Positions 1-5,315 of a stretch of 5,315 nucleotides of DNA are shown one piece after another. The notes below the pieces were generated by a model that saw only the letters and a program-made list of their open reading frames with translations, did not search any database and had not been told where the DNA came from. The position numbers and the translations under genes were made by a program. How positions within the stretch are numbered: position 1 is the stretch's first letter; each line of letters begins with the position of its first letter. This stretch comes from Leclercia sp. UBA7405 (lineage in GTDB: Bacteria; Pseudomonadota; Gammaproteobacteria; Enterobacterales; Enterobacteriaceae): NCBI GenBank assembly GCA_002469605.1, contig DKMV01000027.1, positions 1 to 5,315 of the forward strand. The letters run 5' to 3'.

Positions 1-744
1 CATCGAGTCGTTATAGCAGGCCACGGCGCTAAAGTTACGCCCGCGTCCCAGCAGTTCGGTCATCGCCTGTTCACCGCCGCTCTCATCCGGCTCGGCATAG
101 GTCACCAGCCGGTCGTTGCAGGGAAGGCCGTTTTCGCGCAGGGCATCGTAATAGCCCTGCAGCCGGTCGTCCGCGTCTGAAATCTGATGGTTGGAGCAGA
201 GATAGCCGATGCGGGTATGCCCCTGCTGAATCAGATGGCGGGTGGCAAGCCAGGCGCCGTAGCGGTCATCCAGCGCCACGCAGCGTTTCTCGTAGCCGGG
301 AATAATGCGGTTGATGATCACCATGCCGGGGATCTGCTTCATCAGATGGATAAGCTCCTCGTCCGGCAACACCTTGGCGTGTACCACCAGCGCGGCACAG
401 CGGTGGCGAATAAGTTGCTCGATGGCCTGGCGCTCTTTTTGTTCGCTGTGGTAGCCGTTGCCAATCAGCAGGAAATTGCCGGTCTGATAGGCAACCTGCT
501 CAACGGCTTTCACCATGGCGCCAAAGAAGGGATCGGAGACATCTCCGACTACCAGCCCGACGGTGTCGGTAGATTGCTGGGCAAGAGCGCGGGCATTGGC
601 GTTGGGGTGGTAGTTGAGCGACTCCATGGCGCTGTGCACGGCCTGACGTGAAGCCTCGCTGGCTTTCGGCGAATCGTTGATTACGCGAGAGACGGTGGCG
701 ACAGATACGCCAGCCACCCGGGCCACATCCTTAATTGTCGCCAT
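1..744 (-). CDS. galR: Galactose operon repressor GalR, N-terminal 248 codons (partial at window edge)
   Basis: LacI/GalR-family transcription repressor of galactose transport and catabolism genes; in E. coli, D-galactose releases it from DNA. The reading frame starts at ATG 744-742 and runs open to the window edge, so the C-terminal roughly 95 residues of the usual 343 are missing only because the window stops. The start MATIKDVARVAGVSVATVSR is the classic LacI-family helix-turn-helix (residues 3-22), followed by the hinge-helix stretch NANARALAQQ near residues 48-57. The periplasmic-binding-protein-like effector domain begins near residue 60 (VGLVVGDVSDPFF) and continues through LIRHRCAALVVHAK and LDDRYGAWLATRHLIQQGHTR. 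I recognise almost residue-for-residue agreement with E. coli GalR. A Shine-Dalgarno AGAAGG (complement of 751-756) lies 6 nt before the ATG and supports this start. A GalR-type operator sits 19-34 nt upstream of the ATG, suggesting auto-regulation or GalS cross-regulation. Transcribed divergently from omrA and aas. The paralog GalS is less likely, given the sequence and the neighbours. Confidence 0.97.
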   Translation of the reverse strand, partial: MATIKDVARVAGVSVATVSRVINDSPKASEASRQAVHSAMESLNYHPNANARALAQQSTDTVGLVVGDVSDPFFGAMVKAVEQVAYQTGNFLLIGNGYHSEQKERQAIEQLIRHRCAALVVHAKVLPDEELIHLMKQIPGMVIINRIIPGYEKRCVALDDRYGAWLATRHLIQQGHTRIGYLCSNHQISDADDRLQGYYDALRENGLPCNDRLVTYAEPDESGGEQAMTELLGRGRNFSAVACYNDSM

Positions 745-762
745 TGGACACCTTCTGTTTTA

Positions 763-778
763 GGGTAAGCGTTTACAC
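763..778. promoter_or_regulatory. Putative GalR/GalS operator in the galR leader
   Basis: The 16-mer GGGTAAGCGTTTACAC is an imperfect palindrome centred on the CG at 770/771. Read on the minus strand it is GTGTAAACGCTTACCC, which fits the GalR/GalS operator consensus GTGNAANCGNTTNCAC at every defined position but one (C for A at position 15). It lies 19-34 nt upstream of the galR ATG, close to where a start site would fall, so bound repressor could block galR transcription. Other LacI-family proteins such as PurR and CytR bind related centres, but the GTGTAA arm favours GalR/GalS. Occupancy is inferred, not shown. Confidence 0.72.
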
Positions 779-801
779 AGATAACAGTGTTGCGGAAAAG
801 C

Positions 802-834
802 GAGGCCTGTTCAAGCCTGGAGAAGAGAGGCCTC
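802..834. repeat. 7-bp inverted repeat upstream of galR
   Basis: GAGGCCT at 802-808 is repeated at 827-833, and because AGGCCT is self-complementary the first copy also pairs with AGGCCTC at 828-834. The result is a 7-bp stem around 19 nt. A smaller stem, AGGC/GCCT at 803-806 and 815-818, competes with it. If galR transcription starts upstream of 834, this would fold in the galR leader; otherwise it may be a paired protein-binding site. No function is assigned. Confidence 0.4.
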
Positions 835-843
835 ATCACAAAC

Positions 844-872
844 GTGACCGATCTCTTAGGATTTAGTGTAAT
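844..872 (+). promoter_or_regulatory. Candidate sigma-70 promoter pointing toward omrA
   Basis: GTGACC at 844-849 matches four of six -35 bases. TGTAAT at 867-872 matches five of six -10 bases. The spacing is the optimal 17 nt. Initiation would be expected near 879-880, just before the two hairpins that end in a U-run at 932. The -10 lies inside the 19-bp palindrome at 864-882, so a protein bound there would control this promoter. This is pattern matching only. Confidence 0.35.
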
Positions 873-882
873 AGTTACACTA
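864..882. repeat. Perfect 19-bp palindrome, possible operator
   Basis: TAGTGTAATAGTTACACTA has two perfect 8-bp arms (864-871 and 875-882) around a 3-nt centre. The arms contain GTGTAA/TTACAC, as in the GalR operator arm, but the spacing (15 bp overall for that core, no central CG) differs from the 16-bp GalR site. A dimeric regulator is therefore likely, but which one is unknown. It overlaps the candidate -10 at 867-872 and lies about 120 bases from the galR ATG and 180 from the omrA start. Confidence 0.55.
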
Positions 883-932
883 GCCCGCCGGGCACTCCCC
901 CGGCTGTGCGGCGGCAACAGAAGCCGCTTTTT
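879..932 (+). ncRNA. Candidate short RNA or leader with two hairpins
   Basis: A transcript from the candidate promoter would be about 54 nt. It would contain a 6-bp GC-only stem, GCCGGG (887-892) with CCCGGC (899-904) around CACTCC, then the stem GCGGC (911-915) with GCCGC (923-927), then five U residues. The size and layout fit a small regulatory RNA with an intrinsic terminator. It sits where E. coli has omrB but shares no Omr signature. It may equally be only a terminator plus chance structure, and it could not encode a protein of useful size. Confidence 0.3.
911..932 (+). terminator. Putative intrinsic terminator upstream of omrA
   Basis: GCGGC (911-915), loop AACAGAA and GCCGC (923-927) are followed directly by TTTTT (928-932). 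The stem is short, extendable only by a G-U pair (910/928), so efficiency would be moderate. It is oriented on the plus strand, so it cannot serve galR. It would end a transcript starting within the gap or any antisense transcription leaving the galR 5' region, insulating the omrA promoter. Confidence 0.5.
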
Positions 933-958
933 CACGTCGATTTTTTTGCTTGTTGCTC

Positions 959-968
959 AATATGTAAC
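959..968 (-). promoter_or_regulatory. Possible OmpR half-site upstream of omrA
   Basis: On the minus strand this reads GTTACATATT, which matches the half-site I recall from the ompF upstream OmpR box. OmrA transcription in E. coli depends on OmpR, so a site is expected in this region. The position, about 100 bases before the omrA start, is rather distal, and the adjoining 10 bp are a poor second half-site. Treat it as a weak candidate. Confidence 0.3.
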
Positions 969-1027
969 AGGCGCGGAAAATATTCACAACTGGTTGCACT
1001 TAGGCTCATTCGCTTGCGTTTTACCGC

Positions 1028-1056
1028 TGGCGAAGCGGGTGGCCAACAGCCACAAT
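1028..1056 (+). promoter_or_regulatory. Likely omrA promoter (-35/-10)
   Basis: The omrA 5' end, placed by homology at 1063, is preceded by CACAAT at 1051-1056 (four of six -10 bases, 6 nt from the start). A poor -35, TGGCGA, lies at 1028-1033 with 17-nt spacing. A weak -35 is what an activator-dependent promoter such as an OmpR-controlled one would show. A 5-bp inverted repeat, GTGGC (1039-1043) with GCCAC (1049-1053), lies in the spacer and overlaps the -10. Confidence 0.5.
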
Positions 1057-1062
1057 CAAGAT

Positions 1063-1149
1063 CCCAGAGGTATTGATTGGTGAGAATTCTTAGTACGTCT
1101 TCGTACTCATCACTTGCACCAACCTGCGCAGATGCGCAGGTTTTTTTTT
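1063..1149 (+). ncRNA. omrA: OmrA-type small regulatory RNA
   Basis: Hfq-binding trans-acting small RNA of about 87 nt. In E. coli, OmrA and OmrB are induced by EnvZ-OmpR and use their shared 5' end to pair with mRNAs for outer-membrane proteins and regulators (ompT, cirA, fecA, csgD, ompR). Here the 5' signature CCCAGAGGTATTGATTGG (1063-1080) is intact. A central hairpin follows, AGTACG (1092-1097) with CGTACT (1102-1107) around TCTT. Next comes the conserved CTTGCACCAACC and the terminator. The TTGATTGGTGAG end and the CTTGCACCAACC segment match OmrA better than OmrB as I recall them. It lies upstream of and in the same direction as aas, with galR divergent, exactly the E. coli setting. Only one Omr copy is present between galR and aas. 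Confidence 0.93.
1123..1149 (+). terminator. Intrinsic terminator of OmrA
   Basis: CCTGCGC (1123-1129) and GCGCAGG (1134-1140) form a perfect 7-bp GC-rich stem around AGAT, followed by nine T residues (1141-1149). Flanking AA/TT can extend the stem. The long U tail is also the usual Hfq-binding end of this class of RNA. It should largely separate omrA from aas transcription. Confidence 0.93.
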
Positions 1150-1162
1150 GCTTCTGATATAG

Positions 1163-1192
1163 CTGTCGCCCCTGCCGCACTTCTCGTGTAAT
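1163..1192 (+). promoter_or_regulatory. Weak candidate promoter for aas-lplT
   Basis: TGTAAT at 1187-1192 matches five of six -10 bases and lies 56 bases before the aas ATG. The only -35-like hexamer at suitable spacing is CTGTCG at 1163-1168 (three of six, 18 nt). Because the omrA terminator lies just upstream, a separate aas promoter in 1150-1247 is expected, but this assignment is tentative. Confidence 0.3.
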
Positions 1193-1247
1193 CTGCCACA
1201 ATTTAACATTCCCGGTAAAATTACAGGCAAAGGGAGTTGGTCTACTA

Positions 1248-3401
1248 ATGGGATTCTTGCGTACACTTTTCCGTATTCTTTTCCGCATTCGCCTGACGGG
1301 CGACACCCGGGCGCTGCACGGCCAGCGCGTGCTCATTACCCCTAATCATGTCTCCTTTATTGATGGGATCCTGCTGGCGCTGTTTCTGCCGGTACGCCCG
1401 GTATTTGCGGTCTATACCTCCATCAGCCAGCAGTGGTATATGCGCTGGCTGGCAAAAATAATCGATTTTGTGCCCCTCGACCCCACCAAACCGATGATGA
1501 TCAAACATCTGGTGCGCCTGATTGAACAGGGGCGGCCGGTGGTCATTTTCCCGGAAGGGCGCATCTCCATTACCGGCTCGCTGATGAAGATCTATGATGG
1601 CGCCGGCTTTGTTGCCGCTAAATCGGGTGCAACCCTGGTGCCGGTGCGGATCGAAGGGGCGGAACTCACCTTTTTCAGCCGCCTGAAGGGGCTGGTTAAA
1701 CAGCGTCTCTTCCCGCGCATTACGCTGCATATTCTGCCCCCGACCAGCCTGCCAATGCCCGAGACCCCGCGCGCCCGGGATCGCCGCCGGATCGCCGGTG
1801 AGATGCTGCATCAGATCATGATGGAGGCCCGGATGGCGGTGCGTCCGCGTGAAACCCTGTTTGAAGCGTTGCTTACGGCCCAGTCGCGCTTTGGAGCGGG
1901 CAAACCCTGTATCGAAGATATCAACTTCGCCCCCGATACCTACCGCAAGCTGCTGACCAAAACGCTGTTTGTCGGCCGCATCCTGGAGAAATACAGCCAG
2001 CAGGGCGAGAAGATCGGCCTGATGCTGCCCAACGCCGGCATCAGTGCGGCGGTGATCTTCGGCGCCGTTTCGCGCGGGCGGGTTCCGGCCATGCTCAACT
2101 ACACGGCGGGGGTGAAGGGGCTCGGCAGCGCCATTACCGCTGCGCAGATCAAAACGGTCTTTACCTCACGCCAGTTCCTGGAAAAAGGCAAACTCTGGCA
2201 CCTGCCGGAACAGCTGACCCAGGTACGCTGGGTATTCCTGGAAGATTTAAAGGCCGAAGTGACAACCGGCGATAAGCTGTGGATCTTCGCCCATCTGCTG
2301 ACGCCACGGCTGGCGCAGGTGAAGCAGCAGCCGGAAGATGCCGCCATTATCCTCTTTACCTCCGGCTCGGAAGGGAACCCGAAAGGGGTGGTGCATAGCC
2401 ACAAAAGTCTGCTGGCGAACGTCGAGCAGATTAAAACCATCGCCGACTTCACCGCCAAAGACCGCTTTATGTCGGCGCTGCCGCTGTTCCACTCCTTTGG
2501 CCTGACCGTCGGGTTATTCACCCCGCTGCTCACCGGGGCGGAGGTTTTCCTCTACCCCAGCCCGCTGCACTACCGCATCGTGCCCGAGCTGACCTACGAC
2601 CGGAACTGCACGGTGATTTTCGGCACCTCGACCTTCCTCGGCAACTATGCTCGCTTCGCTAACCCCTATGATTTCCACAAGATCCGCTACGTGGTGGCCG
2701 GGGCGGAGAAGCTGCAGGAGAGCACCCGCCAGCTCTGGCAGGATAAGTTTGGCCTGCGCATCCTCGAGGGCTACGGCGTGACCGAGTGCGCGCCCGTGGT
2801 CTCTATTAACGTGCCGATGTCGGCGAAGCCGGGCACGGTGGGGCGCATTCTGCCGGGGATGGATGCCCGCCTGATGGCGGTGCCGGGCATTGAAGAGGGC
2901 GGCCGGCTCCAGCTGAAAGGGCCAAACATCATGAACGGCTATCTGCGGGTAGAACACCCGGGCGTGCTGGAGGCGCCGACGGCTGAGAACGTGAACGGCG
3001 AACAGGAGCCCGGCTGGTACGACACCGGCGACATCGTGCGCTTTGACGAGCAGGGCTATGTACAAATCCAGGGCCGGGCGAAGCGCTTTGCGAAGATTGC
3101 GGGCGAGATGGTCTCACTTGAGATGGTCGAGCAGCTGGCGCTGTCGGTCTCGGCCGATAAGCTCCACGCGACGGTGATTAAAAGCGATGCCAGCAAAGGC
3201 GAGGCGCTGGTGTTGTTCACAACCGACAGCGAACTGAAGCGCGAGCCGCTGCTACAGCAGGCCCGCCTGCAGGGTATTCCGGAGCTGGCGGTGCCGCGCG
3301 ATATTCGCTATTTGAAGCAGCTGCCGGTGCTGGGCAGCGGCAAACCCGATTTCGTCACCCTAAAGAGCATGGTTGAACAGCCGGAGCAGCAAAATGGGTA
3401 A
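1248..3401 (+). CDS. aas: Bifunctional acyl-ACP synthetase / 2-acylglycerophosphoethanolamine acyltransferase Aas
   Basis: Inner-membrane enzyme that recycles lysophosphatidylethanolamine. Its C-terminal half activates a fatty acid with ATP onto bound acyl carrier protein, and its N-terminal half transfers the acyl chain to 2-acyl-GPE to regenerate phosphatidylethanolamine. The N-terminal PlsC-type domain shows the HX4D motif at NHVSFID (His34, Asp39), FPEGR at 101-105 and VPVRIEGAE at 131-139. The AMP-forming domain shows the P-loop [10 protein letters not shown] at 371-380, GYGVTE at 508-513, YDTGD at 591-595 and the late lysine in GSGKPDF (Lys699). At 717 residues it is close to the 719 of E. 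coli Aas; the N terminus is two residues shorter. The ATG at 1248 is preceded by AGGGAG (1231-1236) with an 11-nt gap, somewhat long. The stop overlaps the start of lplT by 8 bases, so the two are co-transcribed and probably translationally coupled. All key motifs are intact. Confidence 0.98.
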   Translation: MGFLRTLFRILFRIRLTGDTRALHGQRVLITPNHVSFIDGILLALFLPVRPVFAVYTSISQQWYMRWLAKIIDFVPLDPTKPMMIKHLVRLIEQGRPVVIFPEGRISITGSLMKIYDGAGFVAAKSGATLVPVRIEGAELTFFSRLKGLVKQRLFPRITLHILPPTSLPMPETPRARDRRRIAGEMLHQIMMEARMAVRPRETLFEALLTAQSRFGAGKPCIEDINFAPDTYRKLLTKTLFVGRILEKYSQQGEKIGLMLPNAGISAAVIFGAVSRGRVPAMLNYTAGVKGLGSAITAAQIKTVFTSRQFLEKGKLWHLPEQLTQVRWVFLEDLKAEVTTGDKLWIFAHLLTPRLAQVKQQPEDAAIILFTSGSEGNPKGVVHSHKSLLANVEQIKTIADFTAKDRFMSALPLFHSFGLTVGLFTPLLTGAEVFLYPSPLHYRIVPELTYDRNCTVIFGTSTFLGNYARFANPYDFHKIRYVVAGAEKLQESTRQLWQDKFGLRILEGYGVTECAPVVSINVPMSAKPGTVGRILPGMDARLMAVPGIEEGGRLQLKGPNIMNGYLRVEHPGVLEAPTAENVNGEQEPGWYDTGDIVRFDEQGYVQIQGRAKRFAKIAGEMVSLEMVEQLALSVSADKLHATVIKSDASKGEALVLFTTDSELKREPLLQQARLQGIPELAVPRDIRYLKQLPVLGSGKPDFVTLKSMVEQPEQQNG

Positions 3402-4602
3402 GTCAGTACACACTAACACCTCTCTGTGGTCGAAAGGGATGATGGCGGTTACTGCCGCCCAGTTCCTGTCGGCGTTTGGCGATAACGCGCTGCTCTTTGC
3501 CACCCTGGCGCTGTTAAAAGAGCAGTATTACCCCGACTGGAGCCAGCCGGTTTTGCAGATGGTGTTTGTGGGCGCTTACATCGTTTTTGCGCCTTTCGTG
3601 GGGCAGGTAGCGGACAGCTTCCCGAAAGGCCGGGTGATGATGTTTGCCAACGGCCTGAAGCTGCTCGGCGCGGCCAGCATCTGCTTTGGCGTTAATCCCT
3701 TTATCGGTTATACCCTGGTGGGTATTGGCGCGGCGGCGTACTCCCCGGCTAAGTACGGCATCCTCGGGGAGCTGACCACCGGCGATAAGCTGGTAAAAGC
3801 CAACGGGTTAATGGAGTCTTCCACCATTGCGGCGATCCTTCTCGGCTCGGTAGCTGGCGGCGTGCTGGCCGACTGGCACGTCCTGGCGGCGCTGGGAGTC
3901 TGTGCCCTGGTATACGCGGGGGCGGTGGTGGCAAACCTCTCTATTCCTCGCCTGCCGCCAGCCCGCCCGGGGCAATCCTGGCGATTCCGGCCGATGACCG
4001 CCAGCTTCTTTACCGCGGTGCGCGTGCTGTGGCGCAACGGCGAAACCCGTTTTTCGCTGATGGGCACCAGCCTGTTCTGGGGGGCGGGGGTCACGCTGCG
4101 CTTCCTGCTGGTGCTGTGGGTGCCGACGGCGCTGGGCATTACCGATAACGCCACGCCAACCTATCTCAACGCCATGGTGGCGGTGGGGATTGTAGCGGGT
4201 GCCGGTGCGGCGGCAAAGCTGGTGACGCTGCAAACCGTGGCGCGCTGTATGCCGGCCGGGATTTTGATTGGCATCGCGGTGCTGTTCTTTGCGCTACAGC
4301 ATGCGCTGTTGCCCGCCTATGCGTTACTGTTGCTGATTGGGATGTTCGGCGGTTTCTTCGTGGTGCCGCTGAATGCGCTGCTGCAGGAGCGCGGTAAGAA
4401 TAGCGTCGGGGCGGGGAATGCCATTGCGGTGCAGAACCTCGGTGAAAACGTCGCTATGCTGCTGATGCTGGGACTTTACTCGCTGGCGGTGAAAGTGGGC
4501 GTGCCGGTAGTGGCGATCGGCGTGGGCTTTGGCGCCCTCTTTGCGCTGGCGATTGCCGGGCTGTGGATCTGGCAGCGGCGGCAGAAGGGGAGTGTGGTCT
4601 GA
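3394..4602 (+). CDS. lplT: Lysophospholipid transporter LplT
   Basis: Major-facilitator-superfamily protein that flips lysophospholipids (2-acyl-GPE and related lipids) from the outer to the inner leaflet of the inner membrane, where Aas re-acylates them. The 402-residue product is highly hydrophobic, with the 12-helix pattern of the family. It begins [19 protein letters not shown] and has the conserved [14 protein letters not shown] in helix 1 (22-35) and the motif-A-like loop [11 protein letters not shown] (70-80). Toward the C terminus it has [17 protein letters not shown] and [14 protein letters not shown], all as in E. coli LplT (397 residues). I chose ATG 3394 because it aligns with the E. 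coli N terminus and has GGAG at 3383-3386; the upstream TTG at 3373 would add seven unconserved residues. The start overlaps the end of aas by 8 bases in another frame, and the last codons lead into a strong terminator. Confidence 0.97.
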   Translation: MGKSVHTNTSLWSKGMMAVTAAQFLSAFGDNALLFATLALLKEQYYPDWSQPVLQMVFVGAYIVFAPFVGQVADSFPKGRVMMFANGLKLLGAASICFGVNPFIGYTLVGIGAAAYSPAKYGILGELTTGDKLVKANGLMESSTIAAILLGSVAGGVLADWHVLAALGVCALVYAGAVVANLSIPRLPPARPGQSWRFRPMTASFFTAVRVLWRNGETRFSLMGTSLFWGAGVTLRFLLVLWVPTALGITDNATPTYLNAMVAVGIVAGAGAAAKLVTLQTVARCMPAGILIGIAVLFFALQHALLPAYALLLLIGMFGGFFVVPLNALLQERGKNSVGAGNAIAVQNLGENVAMLLMLGLYSLAVKVGVPVVAIGVGFGALFALAIAGLWIWQRRQKGSVV

Positions 4603-4606
4603 TATT

Positions 4607-4633
4607 AAAAACGGCAACTGACGTTGCCGTTTT
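4607..4633. terminator. Bidirectional terminator shared by lplT and tas
   Basis: AAAACGGCAAC (4608-4618) and GTTGCCGTTTT (4623-4633) form a perfect 11-bp inverted repeat around TGAC, with an extra A at 4607. The GC core flanked by A-run and T-run reads as an intrinsic terminator on either strand. It lies in the 38-base gap between the convergent lplT stop (4602) and tas stop (4641). The TTTT tail is short, but a second TTTT follows at 4636-4639. Confidence 0.9.
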
Positions 4634-4640
4634 GCTTTTG

Positions 4641-5315
4641 TCAGGGCGCCGGGTAGGTATAGACCTGATGCACCGCCTCAATCTCCGCTAACACCTCTTC
4701 GCTCAGGTCAAGGTGCAGGCTTTCGACGTTGGTTTGCAGCTGCGCCATGCTGGTGGCGCCCAGCAGCGTGCTGGCCACAAACGGCTGGCGGCGGACAAAG
4801 GCCAGCGCCATCTGGGCCGGATCCAGCCCGTGACGTTTCGCGATATCCACATACGCCGCCACCGCCATTTGCGACTGCTCGCCGCTATAGCGCGTAAAGC
4901 GGCTGAACAGTGTATTACGTGCACCGGCCGGCTGCGCGCCGTTCAGGTATTTGCCCGTCAGGGTACCGAACGCCAGGCACGAATAGGCCAGCAGCTCCAC
5001 GCCTTCATACTGGCTCACCTCGGCCAGACCCACCTCATAGCTGCGGTTAAGCAAGCTGTAGGGGTTCTGGATGGTTACGATGCGCGGCAGGTCGTGCTTA
5101 TCGGCCAGGTGCAGATAACGCATCACCCCGAAGGCGGTTTCGTTAGAGACGCCAATATAGCGAATCTTCCCGGCGCGCTGGCACTCGGTCAGGGCTTCCA
5201 GGGTTTCGAGCAGGGTGACGACCGGCGCGCTGTCGGTCCAGCTATAGCCCAGCTTGCCGAAGCAGTTGGTCGGGCGCTGCGGCCAGTGCACCTGGTAGAG
5301 ATCGAGATAGTCGGT
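4641..5315 (-). CDS. tas: Aldo-keto reductase Tas, C-terminal 224 residues (partial at window edge)
   Basis: NADPH-dependent aldo-keto reductase family protein. In E. coli, tas was found as a gene that can relieve the tyrosine requirement under starvation; its physiological substrate is not established. The frame is open to the window edge and ends at TGA (complement of 4641-4643) after VHQVYTYPAP. By comparison with the 346-residue E. coli protein, residues 123-346 are present. The conserved catalytic histidine of the family is visible in YQVHWP (His132, codon at 5286-5288). The Asp, Tyr and Lys of the active site lie in the missing N-terminal part. Further family features are GKIRYIGVSNETAFGV, TIQNPYSLLNRS, ELLAYSCLAFGTLTGKYL and the cofactor-binding VASTLLGATSMAQLQTNVE. 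It is convergent with lplT and shares its terminator. The truncation comes from the window, not the gene. Confidence 0.96.
   Translation of the reverse strand, partial: TDYLDLYQVHWPQRPTNCFGKLGYSWTDSAPVVTLLETLEALTECQRAGKIRYIGVSNETAFGVMRYLHLADKHDLPRIVTIQNPYSLLNRSYEVGLAEVSQYEGVELLAYSCLAFGTLTGKYLNGAQPAGARNTLFSRFTRYSGEQSQMAVAAYVDIAKRHGLDPAQMALAFVRRQPFVASTLLGATSMAQLQTNVESLHLDLSEEVLAEIEAVHQVYTYPAP

Larger units (their letters stand above)
745..1062. other. Divergent galR-omrA intergenic regulatory region
   Basis: This 318-base stretch carries no convincing protein gene. It is visibly more AT-rich than the flanking coding DNA and contains the galR Shine-Dalgarno and operator, an inverted repeat at 802-834, a palindrome at 864-882, a terminator-like hairpin at 911-932, T-runs at 928-932 and 941-947, a possible OmpR half-site and the omrA promoter. 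The galR promoter could not be placed well: the best minus-strand pair is TTGAAC (complement of 809-814) with the weak AACACT (complement of 786-791), spaced 17 nt. In E. coli this interval also holds omrB; no second copy of the Omr 5' signature CCCAGAGGTATTGAT occurs here. Open frames of 84 and 98 codons cross the region, but they resemble nothing I recognise and overlap galR or omrA. Confidence 0.85.

Noticed and set aside
187..651. 154-codon plus-strand open frame opposite galR
   Set aside because: It lies fully antisense to the clearly conserved galR coding sequence, as expected for a shadow frame in GC-rich DNA.
786..814. galR promoter TTGAAC / AACACT on the minus strand
   Set aside because: The spacing is 17 nt, but the -10 matches only three of six bases. 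It is noted as the best available candidate and not annotated as a promoter.
827..848. CRP-like half-site TGTGA on the minus strand upstream of galR
   Set aside because: The second half at proper spacing reads CTCTC and lacks the needed TCACA, so it is only a chance half-site.
681..935. 84-codon minus-strand open frame overlapping the galR start
   Set aside because: It overlaps the conserved helix-turn-helix coding region of galR in another frame and crosses the galR operator. The product is low-complexity and unlike any known protein.
787..1083. 98-codon open frame on the plus strand in the galR-omrA gap
   Set aside because: It runs through the terminator-like hairpin and the omrA promoter into the OmrA RNA. 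It has no recognisable family and no good Shine-Dalgarno, and it is best explained by chance.
932..1336. 134-codon minus-strand open frame opposite omrA and the aas start
   Set aside because: It is antisense to a well-recognised small RNA and to conserved aas codons, and its composition does not suggest a real protein.
3373..3393. Upstream TTG as the lplT start
   Set aside because: It adds seven residues not found in E. coli LplT. ATG 3394 matches the known N terminus and has a well-placed Shine-Dalgarno.

Overview
This window is chromosomal DNA from a GC-rich member of the Enterobacteriaceae, of the Enterobacter/Klebsiella/Kosakonia type; the genus cannot be fixed from the sequence alone. 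Four proteins and one small RNA match E. coli genes in sequence and in order: galR (start of gene), omrA, aas, lplT and tas (end of gene). This is the usual E. coli galR-omrBA-aas-lplT-tas neighbourhood, so the block is conserved core genome. I see no mobile element, CRISPR array, tRNA or rRNA.

Layout. Bases 1-744 (minus strand) hold the first 248 codons of the galactose repressor GalR, cut by the left edge. Bases 745-1062 are a 318-base regulatory region between divergent transcripts. It holds a GalR/GalS-type operator just upstream of galR, a perfect 19-bp inverted repeat, a hairpin plus U-run resembling an intrinsic terminator, and the promoter region of omrA. Bases 1063-1149 encode an OmrA-type small RNA ending in a strong terminator. 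Bases 1248-3401 (aas) and 3394-4602 (lplT) form an overlapping two-gene operon. A near-perfect hairpin at 4607-4633 ends that operon and also serves the convergent tas gene, whose last 224 codons occupy 4641-5315 on the minus strand, cut by the right edge.

How the genes work together. LplT moves lysophospholipids inward across the inner membrane. Aas re-acylates them to phosphatidylethanolamine, using acyl-ACP made by its own synthetase domain. This pair is a membrane-lipid salvage and repair pathway. OmrA is an OmpR-controlled, Hfq-dependent regulator of outer-membrane proteins and is unrelated to its neighbours in function. GalR controls galactose uptake and use. Tas is an aldo-keto reductase.

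The least ordinary part is the galR-omrA gap. E. coli carries two tandem Omr RNAs, but only one is present here. In place of the second copy lies a promoter-like element overlapping a perfect palindrome, followed by two hairpins and a U-run, which may be a short undescribed RNA of about 54 nt. This is an inference from sequence only. No wholly new multi-gene system is visible.
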